This document shows positions 1 through 11,400 of a DNA stretch of 64,000 bases, piece after piece. This stretch comes from Alviniconcha marisindica. Its lineage: Eukaryota; Mollusca; Gastropoda; Provannidae. The translations under genes were made by a program, and so were the position numbers. The notes below the pieces were generated by a model. It was not told the origin of the DNA. It searched no databases and saw only the letters and a list, made by a program, of their open reading frames with translations. Numbering within the stretch: position 1 is the first letter of the stretch; the number at the start of each line of letters is the position of its first letter. The stretch is from the NCBI GenBank assembly GCA_018857735.1, contig JABMCL010000796.1:81001-145000 (forward strand). The letters run 5' to 3'.

Positions 1-99
1 AAAAATATTATGACCCAGAAAACAACGGACTGTGACTAGCGTAAACAGTACATCTCACTACCATAAACAAAACTGAACTATGCTTAACAGAATTGTCTT

Positions 100-415
100 T
101 CATCTCAAATAATTATGTCAATTAAATTGCGTGCATGTCCTGGTTACGCCAGAACTGATTCATTGATTCATCTTTTAAGGCCAAACTGAAAACCTTCCTC
201 TTCTCACAGTATTTCTATCCTAACTAATATCAGTACCCAGTTTCTGCTAGTCACTGTCTGCATGTGTTTGTAGTGTATTTTTTGTATAATATTATGTAAA
301 TTGTTTTGGTAGGACTATGCTCTACATGTGTATAGAATATCATACTTAGGTTAATATGTATCAAGTGAGCGCTCAGGGCGTTGATGAGCTCATGATAAAT
401 GGACATTATTATTAA
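100..415 (+). mobile_element. Degenerate 3' end of a non-LTR retrotransposon
   Basis: From about 168 the plus strand reads SSFKAKLKTFLFSQYFYPN and then stop. This resembles the extreme C-terminus of CR1/Jockey-like reverse-transcriptase ORFs, which often end in a SFK..LKTxLF motif. About 130 bases further on comes a typical tail with GAGCGCT, GGGCG and then ATTATTATTAA near 405-415. Nothing upstream in the window encodes a reverse transcriptase domain, so only the 3' end is present. A related C-terminal motif occurs on the minus strand at 60315-60880. The family name is inference. Confidence 0.5.
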
Positions 416-1184
416 GGTGTGGCATGTTTTGTGCATAGGTTGCTTCAGGCAGGAATTGCTTACCAGGGCAACATGCAGAATGACATGCCCTCCCTGCCTC
501 AACAAGATATGCAACACTGCCAGTTTGCTGGCATCAGTGTCACCTTGTTAGCCACTCCAGTCATGCCAAATTGTCTTGGTGCTGCAGAAACTGCAGTGTC
601 AATTTCTCTGATAGCCGCTTTGTGGTGCAGCTTCATGCCAAGTCCCCTTGCACCAGAAATACTGTTAACAGCTAAGATGATCATAATTCTCTGTGCATGA
701 TTTACTCATGAACTAGTAGGCAAATGGATGAATCAGCCTACAAGCTGTTCTAGTGACACAATAAGTTCTTACATGTTCCACATGCATGCACTAAACAATA
801 CTTGTCACGGAGTTAAGTTCAGTTTATATGCATCACTGAACCATGACAATGTGAGGAAGAACCCAGCACAAATGATGTATGGTTTACAAAATCAGCATTA
901 AACAAAATGAAAAAAGAGTTGGAAGTTTAAATACTGGTTAGTTCTCTTCTTTTTTTTATCAGTAAAATGAAACCTCCATCAGGGCCATACACGCACAAGA
1001 AGAATCTCAATTAAAAAAAAAAAAACAGAGGAAAAAACTGAGTGGGTGGGTGGGGTGGGGTGCACAGTAAAAAAAAAAAAATGTTTTCAAATAACAAATT
1101 TGCCTTTAAAGTAAAAACAACAATCATTATTCAAATAACAAAAAAATGGATCAAAGCATATGTTTGAAGACAGGGGTGCAATAC
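416..1184. other. LSM14 intron sequence, no exon recognised
   Basis: This stretch lies 3' of the last visible LSM14 exon on the minus strand. It has open frames on both strands at 419-700, but neither translation resembles the LSM14 FDF or RGG regions or any family I recognise. A-rich runs sit near 1010-1030 and 1070-1080. The remaining LSM14 exons are probably beyond base 1. Confidence 0.4.
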
Positions 1185-3573
1185 CTAGATCAATTCTGAA
1201 TTGCAACGAACCTTGCTGTCCGGGTGGTGGCTGACCAAAAGATGCAGAGCTTGGGGCTCCACCAACCACTCCATAACCACCAGCACCAAACTGGTAGCTG
1301 TCCTGTCCTGGGACACCTCCTCCAGGTACATTAGGTGGGCTGCTCTGCGTGGATGACTGCTTACAACAAAAACAGCGAACACTCAATCGACACACATACC
1401 AAAATAAGATGAGCAATGTTTGGGGTGGGGGGATTTCCCCTATGTGACCCTGAATGTACATGGATGGGAATAACCCACAAGTTCAGACTGAACAAGATTT
1501 TAAGTTTAAAAGCTCTTGCTCTGGAAAACTCATGTTTTGCTTAGTAATACTAACAGATACCAGCAGCCTGCTGAAATAGGGCTAACAAACAAAAATTGCA
1601 CGTTTTCAAATGACAATATCTCTGTTCAGAAAAGACCAAACTTTACTGTACTGGTTTGCTATTTTTGTTTGCAACATTTCAGACATGTGTACTTGCACAA
1701 ACGAAACTGGATGCAAGTTGTACTTAGTGTCATCAACTTCCGCCCACTTCTGACTGGGGGGGTGGAGGTATGCTTAAGCTCACTTTTCCATGTGTAAAGT
1801 CATTCATGATATTACATTTGAACATGCTGAAAGGTCTTGCTTTCAGATCTGAGACACAGTCAGTCCCACAGCCAACAGGCCATTCAATGTTGCAGTGATA
1901 CCTTGACTATGGCAGGATCCTGTGGCAGTCCCCCCAAAGACTGAGCTTTAGGTGGCTCGCAAACGTGAAGGTCCTTGATATCACTGCCGCGGAAGATGAT
2001 GTACTCAAAGATCTCATCTCGAGGTGGAACTGGTCGATCAGTTGGGCGGTCCTCTGTCCCAAAAGAACGAACTGAAACAACAAAGCATGGTTTGGTCTAC
2101 AAAGGACATATATAGTCATAATCACTATGATTAAGGAGCACACACATCCACCAACAAAAACTTCTGCTGCAATTATTTCTGGCACTAACTCTTAGCAAAC
2201 AATATTAAAGACATTAATTGCCTCAAACAGAAACCAATGGGACAAGGTGTTGGCAATATCAACTTTTAGCCCCATCGGTTTGCTGTCCTCAACTGGTTTG
2301 AGGATGTGTGTGCTTGTGTATACCACTAGCATAGTACAGAATGAACTGATATGTGGATATGCCAATGTACTGCATACTTTAAGTTCATTCCATCCACACG
2401 CACACACTCTCATACCATTTGAGGACAGTGAAACAACGGTGCTAAAAGTGGACATTGCCGAGGTGTTTTTTCCCTAAATTTTATTTCCTGTTGTATTTTT
2501 GAATGCACATTTTACTTTTATACCCACATCAGTCCTGAACTGGTATTTTGTCCATGTTTCAATTTCAGAGACATCACACACAATACAAAATGGTGTCCTC
2601 TGAAAGATGGGATTGGGGGGGGGGTCCTACATCTATGTTCTGCAAAGTGAATTTGAAAACGAAATACAAATGGGAAAAATACTGCTTGAAAAAAGTGGAC
2701 AGAATTTGCACATGAAATAAAAGTGATAACTTAAAATTTGACATCTGCACACTAAATCCATACATTTTCATTTCTTATTTTGATACCTTGTATGAATGTG
2801 ATATTGATAACAAAACATTTTGAGAAAGCTAGTTCTTCTGGATCTGGATCTAGTTTCGTACACTGCAGGGACTATTATTGGTTATTTCCTCACCTGGCAG
2901 ATTTGTTTTTAGCAATTTCACTCAATTATTTACTCCTCCCCCACCCCCGTCCTCTTTACAAAGTCTGCAATCTTTTACTTTGAACGTATCGCTAGACACC
3001 GACTAGTGACTATGGGAGTACGACTACGAGTCGTTTTGACAGGTCTAGCCCAAATAACGAATCAAAATTCTCCAAGACTGAACGCGCCCGTTTCAATGAT
3101 TTTAATACTTCAACCGTTGCGACTGGTTACTAAGCAACATATAGACAAAATCTGCGTTAATCTATAAAACACTTGCAATAATTATAAAGGCGTGTTGCTG
3201 TAGAGGTACTGACTACAGCAGAAATGCAAGTCTTTGTGCAACTTTCATTCTCCCTTCGACTTCCAGTTCCAGTGCTAACTTCATCCGAGTTGTATTTTCA
3301 GCTTCGTAACGGCATATCTGTCAACCAAACTTTCTACCTATTTAAATAAAAAGTAACGTACCATACACACCAACAGAGACTCACAAGTCGCAAAAGGAAA
3401 CTGAGTAAAAAGACATTTTCATAACTTTTACAAGCTTTTTGTCTCCCCTCACCTTTGGCGAGCGCAACAGTCGACTCGTTGGGATCAATGGTATATAGAA
3501 TCCCTTCATAACGAATTTCAGCCTTCGAAATAAGGCTGATTTTACTGCCAAGGTAAGGTATTCCTTGACTCAT
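1185..3573 (-). CDS. LSM14: LSM14 family mRNP/P-body protein, N-terminal part (3' end outside window)
   Basis: Known family role: LSM14/RAP55/Scd6/Trailer hitch proteins bind mRNA and DDX6 in cytoplasmic granules and repress translation. Three minus-strand coding exons are visible: 3573-3453, 2071-1902 and 1359-1185. Exon 1 encodes 40 codons starting [20 protein letters not shown], the start of the divergent Sm-like domain. Exon 2 completes it with [27 protein letters not shown] and LPQDPAIVK. Exon 3 encodes a Q/S/G/P-rich linker ending QFRIDLG. Junctions are AAAG|GTGAGG, TTTCAG|TTCG, CAAG|GTATCA, TTGTAAG|CAG and CTAG|GTATTG, and the phases agree. The DFDF, FFD, TFG and RGG parts are missing because they lie beyond the window's left edge. 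The gene is divergent from TAF4 with a short shared promoter. Whether it is the single invertebrate gene ancestral to LSM14A and LSM14B cannot be decided here. Confidence 0.93.
2240..2470. repeat. Imperfect fold-back (long inverted repeat) in LSM14 intron 1
   Basis: The left half (about 2249-2350) contains CAACTTTTAGCCCCATC, CTGTCCTCAACTGGTTTGAG and AGAATGAACT. The reverse complement of the right half (about 2370-2463) contains CCACTTTTAGCACCGT, CTGTCCTCAAATGGTATGAG and GGAATGAACT in the same order. Translations of the two strands therefore look alike (VDIAN / VDIAE, with EDSKP / EDSET). This is a hairpin-type non-autonomous element or an inverted duplication. It has no coding capacity. Confidence 0.65.
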
Positions 3574-3767
3574 CGCTGCAAATCTTCTGAACTGAACTTC
3601 GAAACAAGATGATTTGGGATGAAGTTCATAGACTGATGTTTTTTCAGCCTAACATGGCGCTTTCTTCTTCTGATCACCACTAGACGGCGCTTCCGTCCTG
3701 GAAAAGTCCCATAATTCTCTATCCTGCACATGCGCACATTCAGTCCAAAATTTGGCGAGCTACTGAA
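3574..3767. promoter_or_regulatory. Shared divergent promoter of LSM14 (-) and TAF4 (+)
   Basis: Only 194 bp separate the two start codons. The stretch has no clear TATA box but carries housekeeping-type motifs. AACATGGCGC near 3652-3661 resembles a YY1 site. GCGCTTCCGTCC near 3684-3695 contains an ETS core (CTTCCG). TGCACATGCGCA at 3725-3736 is one base off the NRF-1 consensus. The TAF4 start itself lies in AAATGGCGG, another YY1-like context. Motif matches are by eye; transcription start sites are not known. Confidence 0.7.
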
Positions 3768-4967
3768 ATGGCGGACCATGGGTCCATCGACGATTTCTTA
3801 TCTTCAGAGATTGATGAAAATGCGGTAAACGCCTTAGTTGGATCCCTTGAAACACAGTTAGCATCCCCAGCTAGCACTCAAGCACCCAAAACTCTCACAG
3901 ACTCGTCCTACAACAACAATCACATAGGCGGGACAACATCAACATCCAGTTCTGTTCGTCCTCTCTTCCTCGCAAATCAAACAGTGATTCCAAGTCAGAA
4001 AGGATCTGTGTCGAATAACAGTACTCTGAACACTCATGTATCGGTTGCGACTCCTAAGTTATCGAATGCAGAGATTATAGGGATATCGTCGATTATTAAT
4101 TCATCTAGTACACCTGTAAGCGGTGGAGGAGTGTCACATGTGAATGTAAACACGAACATAGGTAGCAATGGCAGGGTTGATGGGCAGAAGATCTCAACCC
4201 CTACAATAAGAATAGTTACTCAGCCCAGTTCAACGCCAGTATCTTCTACAAACACTACACAGTTTATTACAAGTGGTGGAGGTGTGATCTCCCAAGCAAC
4301 TGTTCCTACTGGAGTTTCAAACAATGTGCATGCTGTGCATGTTTCAAGCATGGGCGCAGTAACAAGGACAAATGCTACTGCCAGTAGCACCATCCATAAC
4401 ATAGCTAACACTATTGCGGCTGAACAGAAACCAATGACTGTTGTTCATAATGGTAGTGCGCATTCTATTCATGTCATGAAAGACCGCGCAGTTACTATAC
4501 CACAGCAAGGTTTCATTGTGAAGCAAGAAGGGGGTGCTACTTTGGCTATAAAGCAAGACGGTGCCCACCCAAACCAGCACTTTATTGTAAAACAAGAAGG
4601 TGGTGCGCCAACCGCAGTGCACCTCAAACCAGACCCGACAGGTGTTAGTGTGGCTCATTCAGGGACATTAGTCAACACGACGCTCAAAGGTGTGGCAGGT
4701 GTGTCTAACCCCAGCATCATTACTGTTCGGACGCATCCACACCCACAGCAAGTGACTGTTGTACAGCAGCCTGCTGTGGTGACCACACAGGCCAACATGA
4801 CGCAGCCGATGCAAGTTGTGAATGTGTCCGGTACGCAGGGGACACCACGGCTGGCTGGCGTTGCGGCCAGTGCCGTGGTGAAGCCCGGCATGCGAGTAAC
4901 AGCACCTGTGAGGATCTCGCAGCAGCCTAACATTGCTCCTCGCCAGCCAGGCCCACCAGGCTCAGGT
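3768..4967 (+). CDS. TAF4: TAF4 exon 1: N-terminal motif and low-complexity activation region
   Basis: This 1200-bp exon encodes exactly 400 codons and ends at TCAGGT|GTAAGT. After the conserved N-terminal motif it is rich in S, T, V, N, G and Q, as expected for the disordered glutamine-rich part of TAF4. It contains two FIVKQEGGA segments (F249 and F272) about 23 residues apart, each with a VKQE that fits the psi-K-x-E SUMO acceptor consensus. Reading through the donor adds about 30 unrelated residues to a stop at 5058-5060, so splicing here is required. Confidence 0.9.
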
Positions 4968-7900
4968 GTAAGTACTGCATGGTTGTGGAACCTAATCTTC
5001 CTGGTTGACAGCAAAATCATGGTTTGTGATGATCTGCGAAGTTATTGCACATTTTGCTGAACACACAGCAGAGTACTAACTTCCCTAATCAGTAGTTATT
5101 AAAAAATCTGTTATGTTTAATTACAACATAGTATACTGGAACCACTGCTCAGAGCCTAATCAGTATAAATTTTACAGTCATATCAGTAAAACTTAAAAGT
5201 ACAGTGTTTGTTAGTAAAATCATTGTTTGGTGTAAAATTATTGTTAAATTGTGCATGATAGGTTTCACTGATTTGCCTCCTGGTTAAAACAGTTCACAAG
5301 TTGTTTTTGTGTGTTTATTGTTTTTTTGTGCAGTTTATAGATTTTAATTTTCCAGGTAGCATAAACTTAAACCAAATGATTTTTTCCTTCTTTGCCTTTT
5401 TGAGTTTTTTTGTTCGTTTTGCTTTATTTTGTTTGCGAGGCAATGATGTTAGGCATGAGATTCATTGGTTTCTGGTATTTTATTATTGTTATTATTGCTA
5501 GTAAAAGTAGTGTTTCCATTAGGCATTACTATTAGTATTAGTACTAATACTATTACTGTATTAGTAAAGTATTGTAATAATCTATTATGTTTAAAATCCG
5601 AAAGTGGACTACTTTAAGCATCTGTTACTGATACAATACAGTTTTTTGCTTTGTTTTGTTTTTGAATATCTGAATATTTTACTAATATTTTAGTATTTTT
5701 TTAAATTTTTTACCAGAATTATAATTTATATGGATGGGATATTACAACTGTTACTATTACAGCATTTGCACCTTTTTCATGCTTGTTTATTGTGGACGAA
5801 GAGGTGGTTTTACTTTCAGGTTATAGCATTTGCAGTAATTCCTGTATTGACTTCTCGAATTATTAGCCTGATTTGAATTTTTTATTTTTTATTTTTTTTA
5901 ATTGGTCTCATGTGTATTGCTGTTGGTATGCATTTAACACATTAACTTACAAATGAATAATCAAAGGGGAACCATACTGAAGAAGGATCATGAGCCCAGT
6001 CAACTGGAATGTAATTTTTTAAATGGACACGCAGCAGTTTTTCATTTGATTTCTTGTATTGTTTGTCTAAAAATAGTAAAATCAAAGTTTGAAAGTAATA
6101 TTTTTTTTTAGTAAAATCAGTGTTTGAAAGTAAACAAAACAGACCACGAATGCTGCTGTTTTGTGTCTAGCTGTCTGTATCATAATCAGTGACATAGGGG
6201 AGAAAGGACAGCTCCGTGGCAGAGCACCAGGCGTGATTGAATGGTCACAGATTCCATTCCTAGCAGGAGTGGTAGGAGAATTTTGTTCTCCAGGGTCAAC
6301 TTCCTGTGCTGACTCTTAGTCATATTTTGGTATCCTTTCCATTCCTGTCACCCGTGTTGCAGCAGTAGCACCCACAGCAAGTGACTGAATGATCCTGGTC
6401 ATTCCACCTAAAGTGTAGGTGGCATGTTACAGCTAAACAGTTGCACACTTTCACCCTACATGTGTGGCTTTGAATAAAGTGACACTGTAAACTGGTGCAT
6501 GGTTGTATGGTGTGCACCGAAAGTGTGCCAAGACAGCAGCAGTTTTATGTGGCAGCAGCCATGTAACGAGCAAACAGTGCTGCAAGTTTGACTGTGTAAG
6601 TACATCACTTCAGTGGATATTCAAAAACATTCTCTGTAAAGCTACTCTCATTCAGTCACTTATAACTAGATGTGAGCACAATAGGTCTACTTTGAAGCAG
6701 AAAATAACACTATATAGTTGGCATTGTGAAGCACATGCTACATAGGGCTCATCTTGAGATGAGGTGCCTGACAAGTGTTCATAATAAACTTCATAAACAA
6801 GACTGGAAATTGTGGAATGTGTGGCAAATGTATCAAACAACTACACAAGCCAACATTTGTTCCGCTCTTTATTGAAACTTGAATTCATGAATCAGTATGG
6901 CTGTGGTAAATTTGATGCTGGAAAGTACTTCATTTTGCAAATATTGGAAGCTCTTAGAAGAAGAGCAAAACGATGTCTGCTGGTGGAAATTGTATTTGCA
7001 CATTTCCTGCATTTTCAGGCCAGCTTGCGTCTTTGCTTTAGTTCTGCAGAAACTGTAAGGTTTAACTGTTTCCCAACAAATCAAATGACCCAAAAGAGGT
7101 GGAGCAGTTGCACCCTAGTGTAGAAGATGCAGCATGTATTTTATTCTGGAGCTGGCAAACTTTTAGTGGCTGTTAGTGTTAGCACAGTATGTTGGAGAAA
7201 TAATTAGAATGTGAAACCATTTTTTTCCACCTGCATCAACTGTATCAATAACATAATGGTTACCTCATACCTGTCTGATCTTTGCGTGGTTGTGAATGTG
7301 GCAGAACCCGGTCACCTTCCCCCAGGGCACGCTGTTGATGCGGAATGAACAGGGCCAGCTGATGCTGGTGCAGACCGGGCCAGGACAGCCCACCGGTGCC
7401 ACCCTCCACCCCAGCAGCGTCATCACCACCACCTCCGTTCCCATCACCACCTCCACTGGCTTCAAAATTCAACGGGTAGGTGGCACTAACAAGCCTGCAG
7501 AAATTCATCATTTTCTACCAGCCCACTGGACTAGTAAATGTATAAAAGTCCACTAGTCCAATCAAATTATTATGAATCTGAGAGACCCCCCCACCCCCCC
7601 ACCCCTAAATATTATATGAAGGGTTTTTTAAAATTATATTTTTCATTTGATGTTCAGCCTTGTTTTGACAGTTTTAGCCAAGTTAGAATGGTGACGATAG
7701 TGCATTGCAGGTGACGCTGCTTTGATTTCTTCTCTGGTGATCAGAAAGTATCAGTTCAGAGAAATCATCACAGGAGGCAAAAGAGTGACCTGGCGGATGG
7801 GCTAGCAGACTTTGGTCTTGGCTTGCCCACACTCCACAGGATTTTAGTATTACACCTACCTCGGGTGACCGGGCGAGTGTATTTCTGCAGGCTGGGATAG

Positions 7901-8366
7901 CTTTGTCACACTGATTGTTGTTTTAAGCCACTAATTTACAACAGGGACTAACAGTTAACTATTCTGACTGGTTAGTCAATGGGAATATTGATAATCGTTG
8001 TAAACCACCAGTGGTCAGCTGTTTTGACTGTTGTTTGATGGTCTTTTTAATGAAAAAAAAACAAAACAAAAACAAAATCTGAAAATATGTATGTTTTACT
8101 TAGTTTCACATGTGGTTATTCTGCTTGGAAAGTGCTAGTGCATTGTCAGTTATACTGTGTACACTACAGTATAAAGGTGGGACGCTGTTGGTGTTTATAA
8201 ATGTGTATTAAGCGTATAATTATATGATAACAGTTGATATGCAGATGCACACACATACAGATACAAAGACATACACACAGGTATGCACACAGGCACAATG
8301 CAAGTACAGTACACATACACAATACAATGTGACACACATAGGCATGCACATACACACATGCATGCA

Positions 8367-8424
<58 letters not shown>

Positions 8425-11400
8425 CTCTCTCTCTGTCTTTCACCCACTCTCACAACAGGGAAGATGAAATGAAGAACTGATACAGTGATACTGTGAATGA
8501 AGCATTCTTTTGCTGTTTTCAGCCAGCGACAACAGCAACGTTGCCTCGCCCCGCCACTGGCACCATTGTTATTCAGCCAGGAGGCCAAGCACGAGGTCAG
8601 CCTGTGACCTTGACACAACCTCCAGCCCCTCGAGTCATCACCCAGCCAGCGCCCAACATGCCCGCTCCGTCCATTGCACAACCCCAGCCTGCTGTTGTCG
8701 CTGCTTCCAATGTCACTACTGTTCCTGAACTGAGTTAGTGTCACGCTGTTTAACCCTTCCATCGTTTTACTAGCAGAGTTGGCCAGGTTGACCCCAAACA
8801 AAGCCGCTTACCCCTTTCCCCCCAGGACCTGCAGCTGCTGGGCACTTTGACCCCAAACTTAGCCACTTAACCTTTCTCCTTGTATCTGAAACTGTTGGCT
8901 AGTTTGACCCCAAACAAAGCCACTTAACCCTTTCTCCTTGTATCAGAAACTGTTGGCCAGTTTGACCCCAAACAAAGCCACTTAACCCTTTCTCCTTGTA
9001 TCAGAAACTGTTGGCCAGTTTGACCCCAAACAAAGCCACTTAACCCTTTCTCCTTGTATCAGAAACTGTTGGCCAGTTTGACCCCAAACAAAGCCACTTA
9101 ACCCTTCCTGCCACTGTGTGGAACTGTTGGCCAGTTTGACCCCAAAGCCACTTCACCCTTGCTTCATCAGTCCTTGTATCTGGAACTAGTTTGACCCCCA
9201 ACAAAGCCACTTAACCCTTTCTCCTTGTATCTGAAACTGTTGGCCAGTTTGACCCCAAACAAAGCCACTTGACCCTTACTCCCCTGGAAGGCTGGATATG
9301 CAACTACTGAGCACTTTGACCACCCTGTATCTGCAACTGTGGGGCAGTTTGACCCCAAACAAAGCCACTTAATCCTTTCTCCCTTGCATCTCAAACTGTT
9401 GGGCACTTTAACCACAAACTAAGCCGCGATCAAACATATTTCATTTGCAATTTATGTATGTACAGACGTGCACAAAATCTTTGTAACAGAACAGTTGAAT
9501 TTAAAAAAAAAAATTGCCATGTCTTATTTTATTTTTATTTTTTATGTTCTTTCATGTGTGTTTTTCCTTGCCAGTGTAGTTTTAAGTTACCTTGTCTTAA
9601 TCAGAATTGTTTGGCAGTACAAGTACACCTGTTCATCATTCTATGACACTGCTTGTTTTGAATAAAACTCGTTTAGTTCCAGATTAAAGGTAATCTTGCA
9701 TGGCAGTATAGCAAAAATGATCAGCATCAGTTACCTTCACGATCACAAACTCCTGGCTGTGGCATACAAAATTCTTCAGAGTGCTTAGTTGTGCTTTTGG
9801 ATTGTGTGGGTAATACTTTAAACAGAGGCTAATTACTGCTGTTTTAATTTCAGACAAGGTGATGCTGGAGAATGTGAAAAAGTGCAAAAACTTTTTGTCC
9901 ACACTTCTCAAGTTGGCAGCCAACCAGCCAGCTAGCACCGTCAAGAACGTCCGTGACCTCATTCAGGGGCTCATTGTAAGTTGTGGATGGAAACTGTGGG
10001 TGATTGAGAATCATTCAAAGTCGTGGGGTGAAATTGTTGGTGATCCAGTATCATTGTAAGTTGTGGATGATTGAGAATCATTAAAAGTTGTGGGCAGTAA
10101 GTAAGTAAGTAAGTTGGTGTTTTACGCCAGTTGTGGGCAGAAATTGTGGGTGATTGAGAATCATTGTAAGTTGTCAGCAGAAATTGTGGGCCATTCAGAA
10201 TCATTGTCAGTTGTGGGTGATTCAGAATCATCGTCAGTTGTGGGCAATTCAGAATCATTGTAAATTGTGGGGGATTCAGAATCATTGTAAATTGTGGGGG
10301 ATTCAGAACCACTGTAAATTGTGGGTGATTCAGAACCACTGTAAATTGTGGGTGGTTGAGAATCACTATAAGTTGTGGATGATTCAGAACCACTGTAAAT
10401 TGTGGGTGATTGAGCATCATTTTAAGTTGTGGGAGGAATTTTGAAAGTGATTCAGAGTCATTGTAAGTTGTGGGAGGAAATTGTGGGTGATTCAGATGTA
10501 TATTATGAGTTGGGGTTGGAAATTGTGGGTGATTCAGAATCGTTGTAAATTGTGGATGATTGAGATTCATTGTAGGGGGAAATTGTTGGTGATTGAGAAT
10601 CATTGTAAATTGAGGGGGGATTGTGGATGATTGAGAATCATTGTAAGTTGTGGAGGGAAACGTTGTTTTCATGTCCAGTGGATTGGACAAGCACTGGACA
10701 TGAAAACAACATAGCTCAACTAAAGTGTCTTAGTTCTACATCTCATTTTTCACCGTTTAACTGTTGTTTAAGTGTCATTTTGCAGATTGATAAAGGGGAT
10801 TACCCTGGAAATTTGCATGTTATGTTCTGTCCTAATAAAGAGCATTCTTTTGAACCTTTTATGTGTTTGGATCTGGATATGAAAAGCTTTCCAATACAAG
10901 GCAAAAAGATGCATTTATGTGAAGACCTAATCAGTCACAGCATTGCTTCAAACATACATTAGTTGATTCAGACTGACATTCCAAGCCTTGCTTTCCAGCA
11001 ACCATTAGTACCTTCCTCCAAACTGCTGTAATTGATTTCGCCACTGAACGAGAACTACTTATCTCCATGCATCCATCTACTGAAGTCGTGCTGTCGGCAC
11101 CCTCTGTAAAAGTTGTGAAAAGTTTGCATACTGAGACTGCGTTATGAACATATCATCGAAGCACACTTGTTAACATCGAGCGCTTCCACCGGGAGAAAAA
11201 ATTACTTTCACCTCAGTTCAAACAATTTTGGTTTATTTGTTCTGGCATAAGCATTTGAGTGGTTATTAAAGAAGTGCCTGACATTGAGATGTCTGTTACA
11301 GTCTTACTGCCATTGAGCACCAGCAAAAAACTCAGTTGGCTAACAGTTTTTGGAGGCCTGTGGCGTAACCAGTTACGGCAGTGGTTAGAGGAAGGATGTT

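Noticed and set aside
419..700. Small gene on either strand
   Set aside because: No homology recognised, no splice context, and it lies beside a retrotransposon tail; not an LSM14 exon as far as can be judged.
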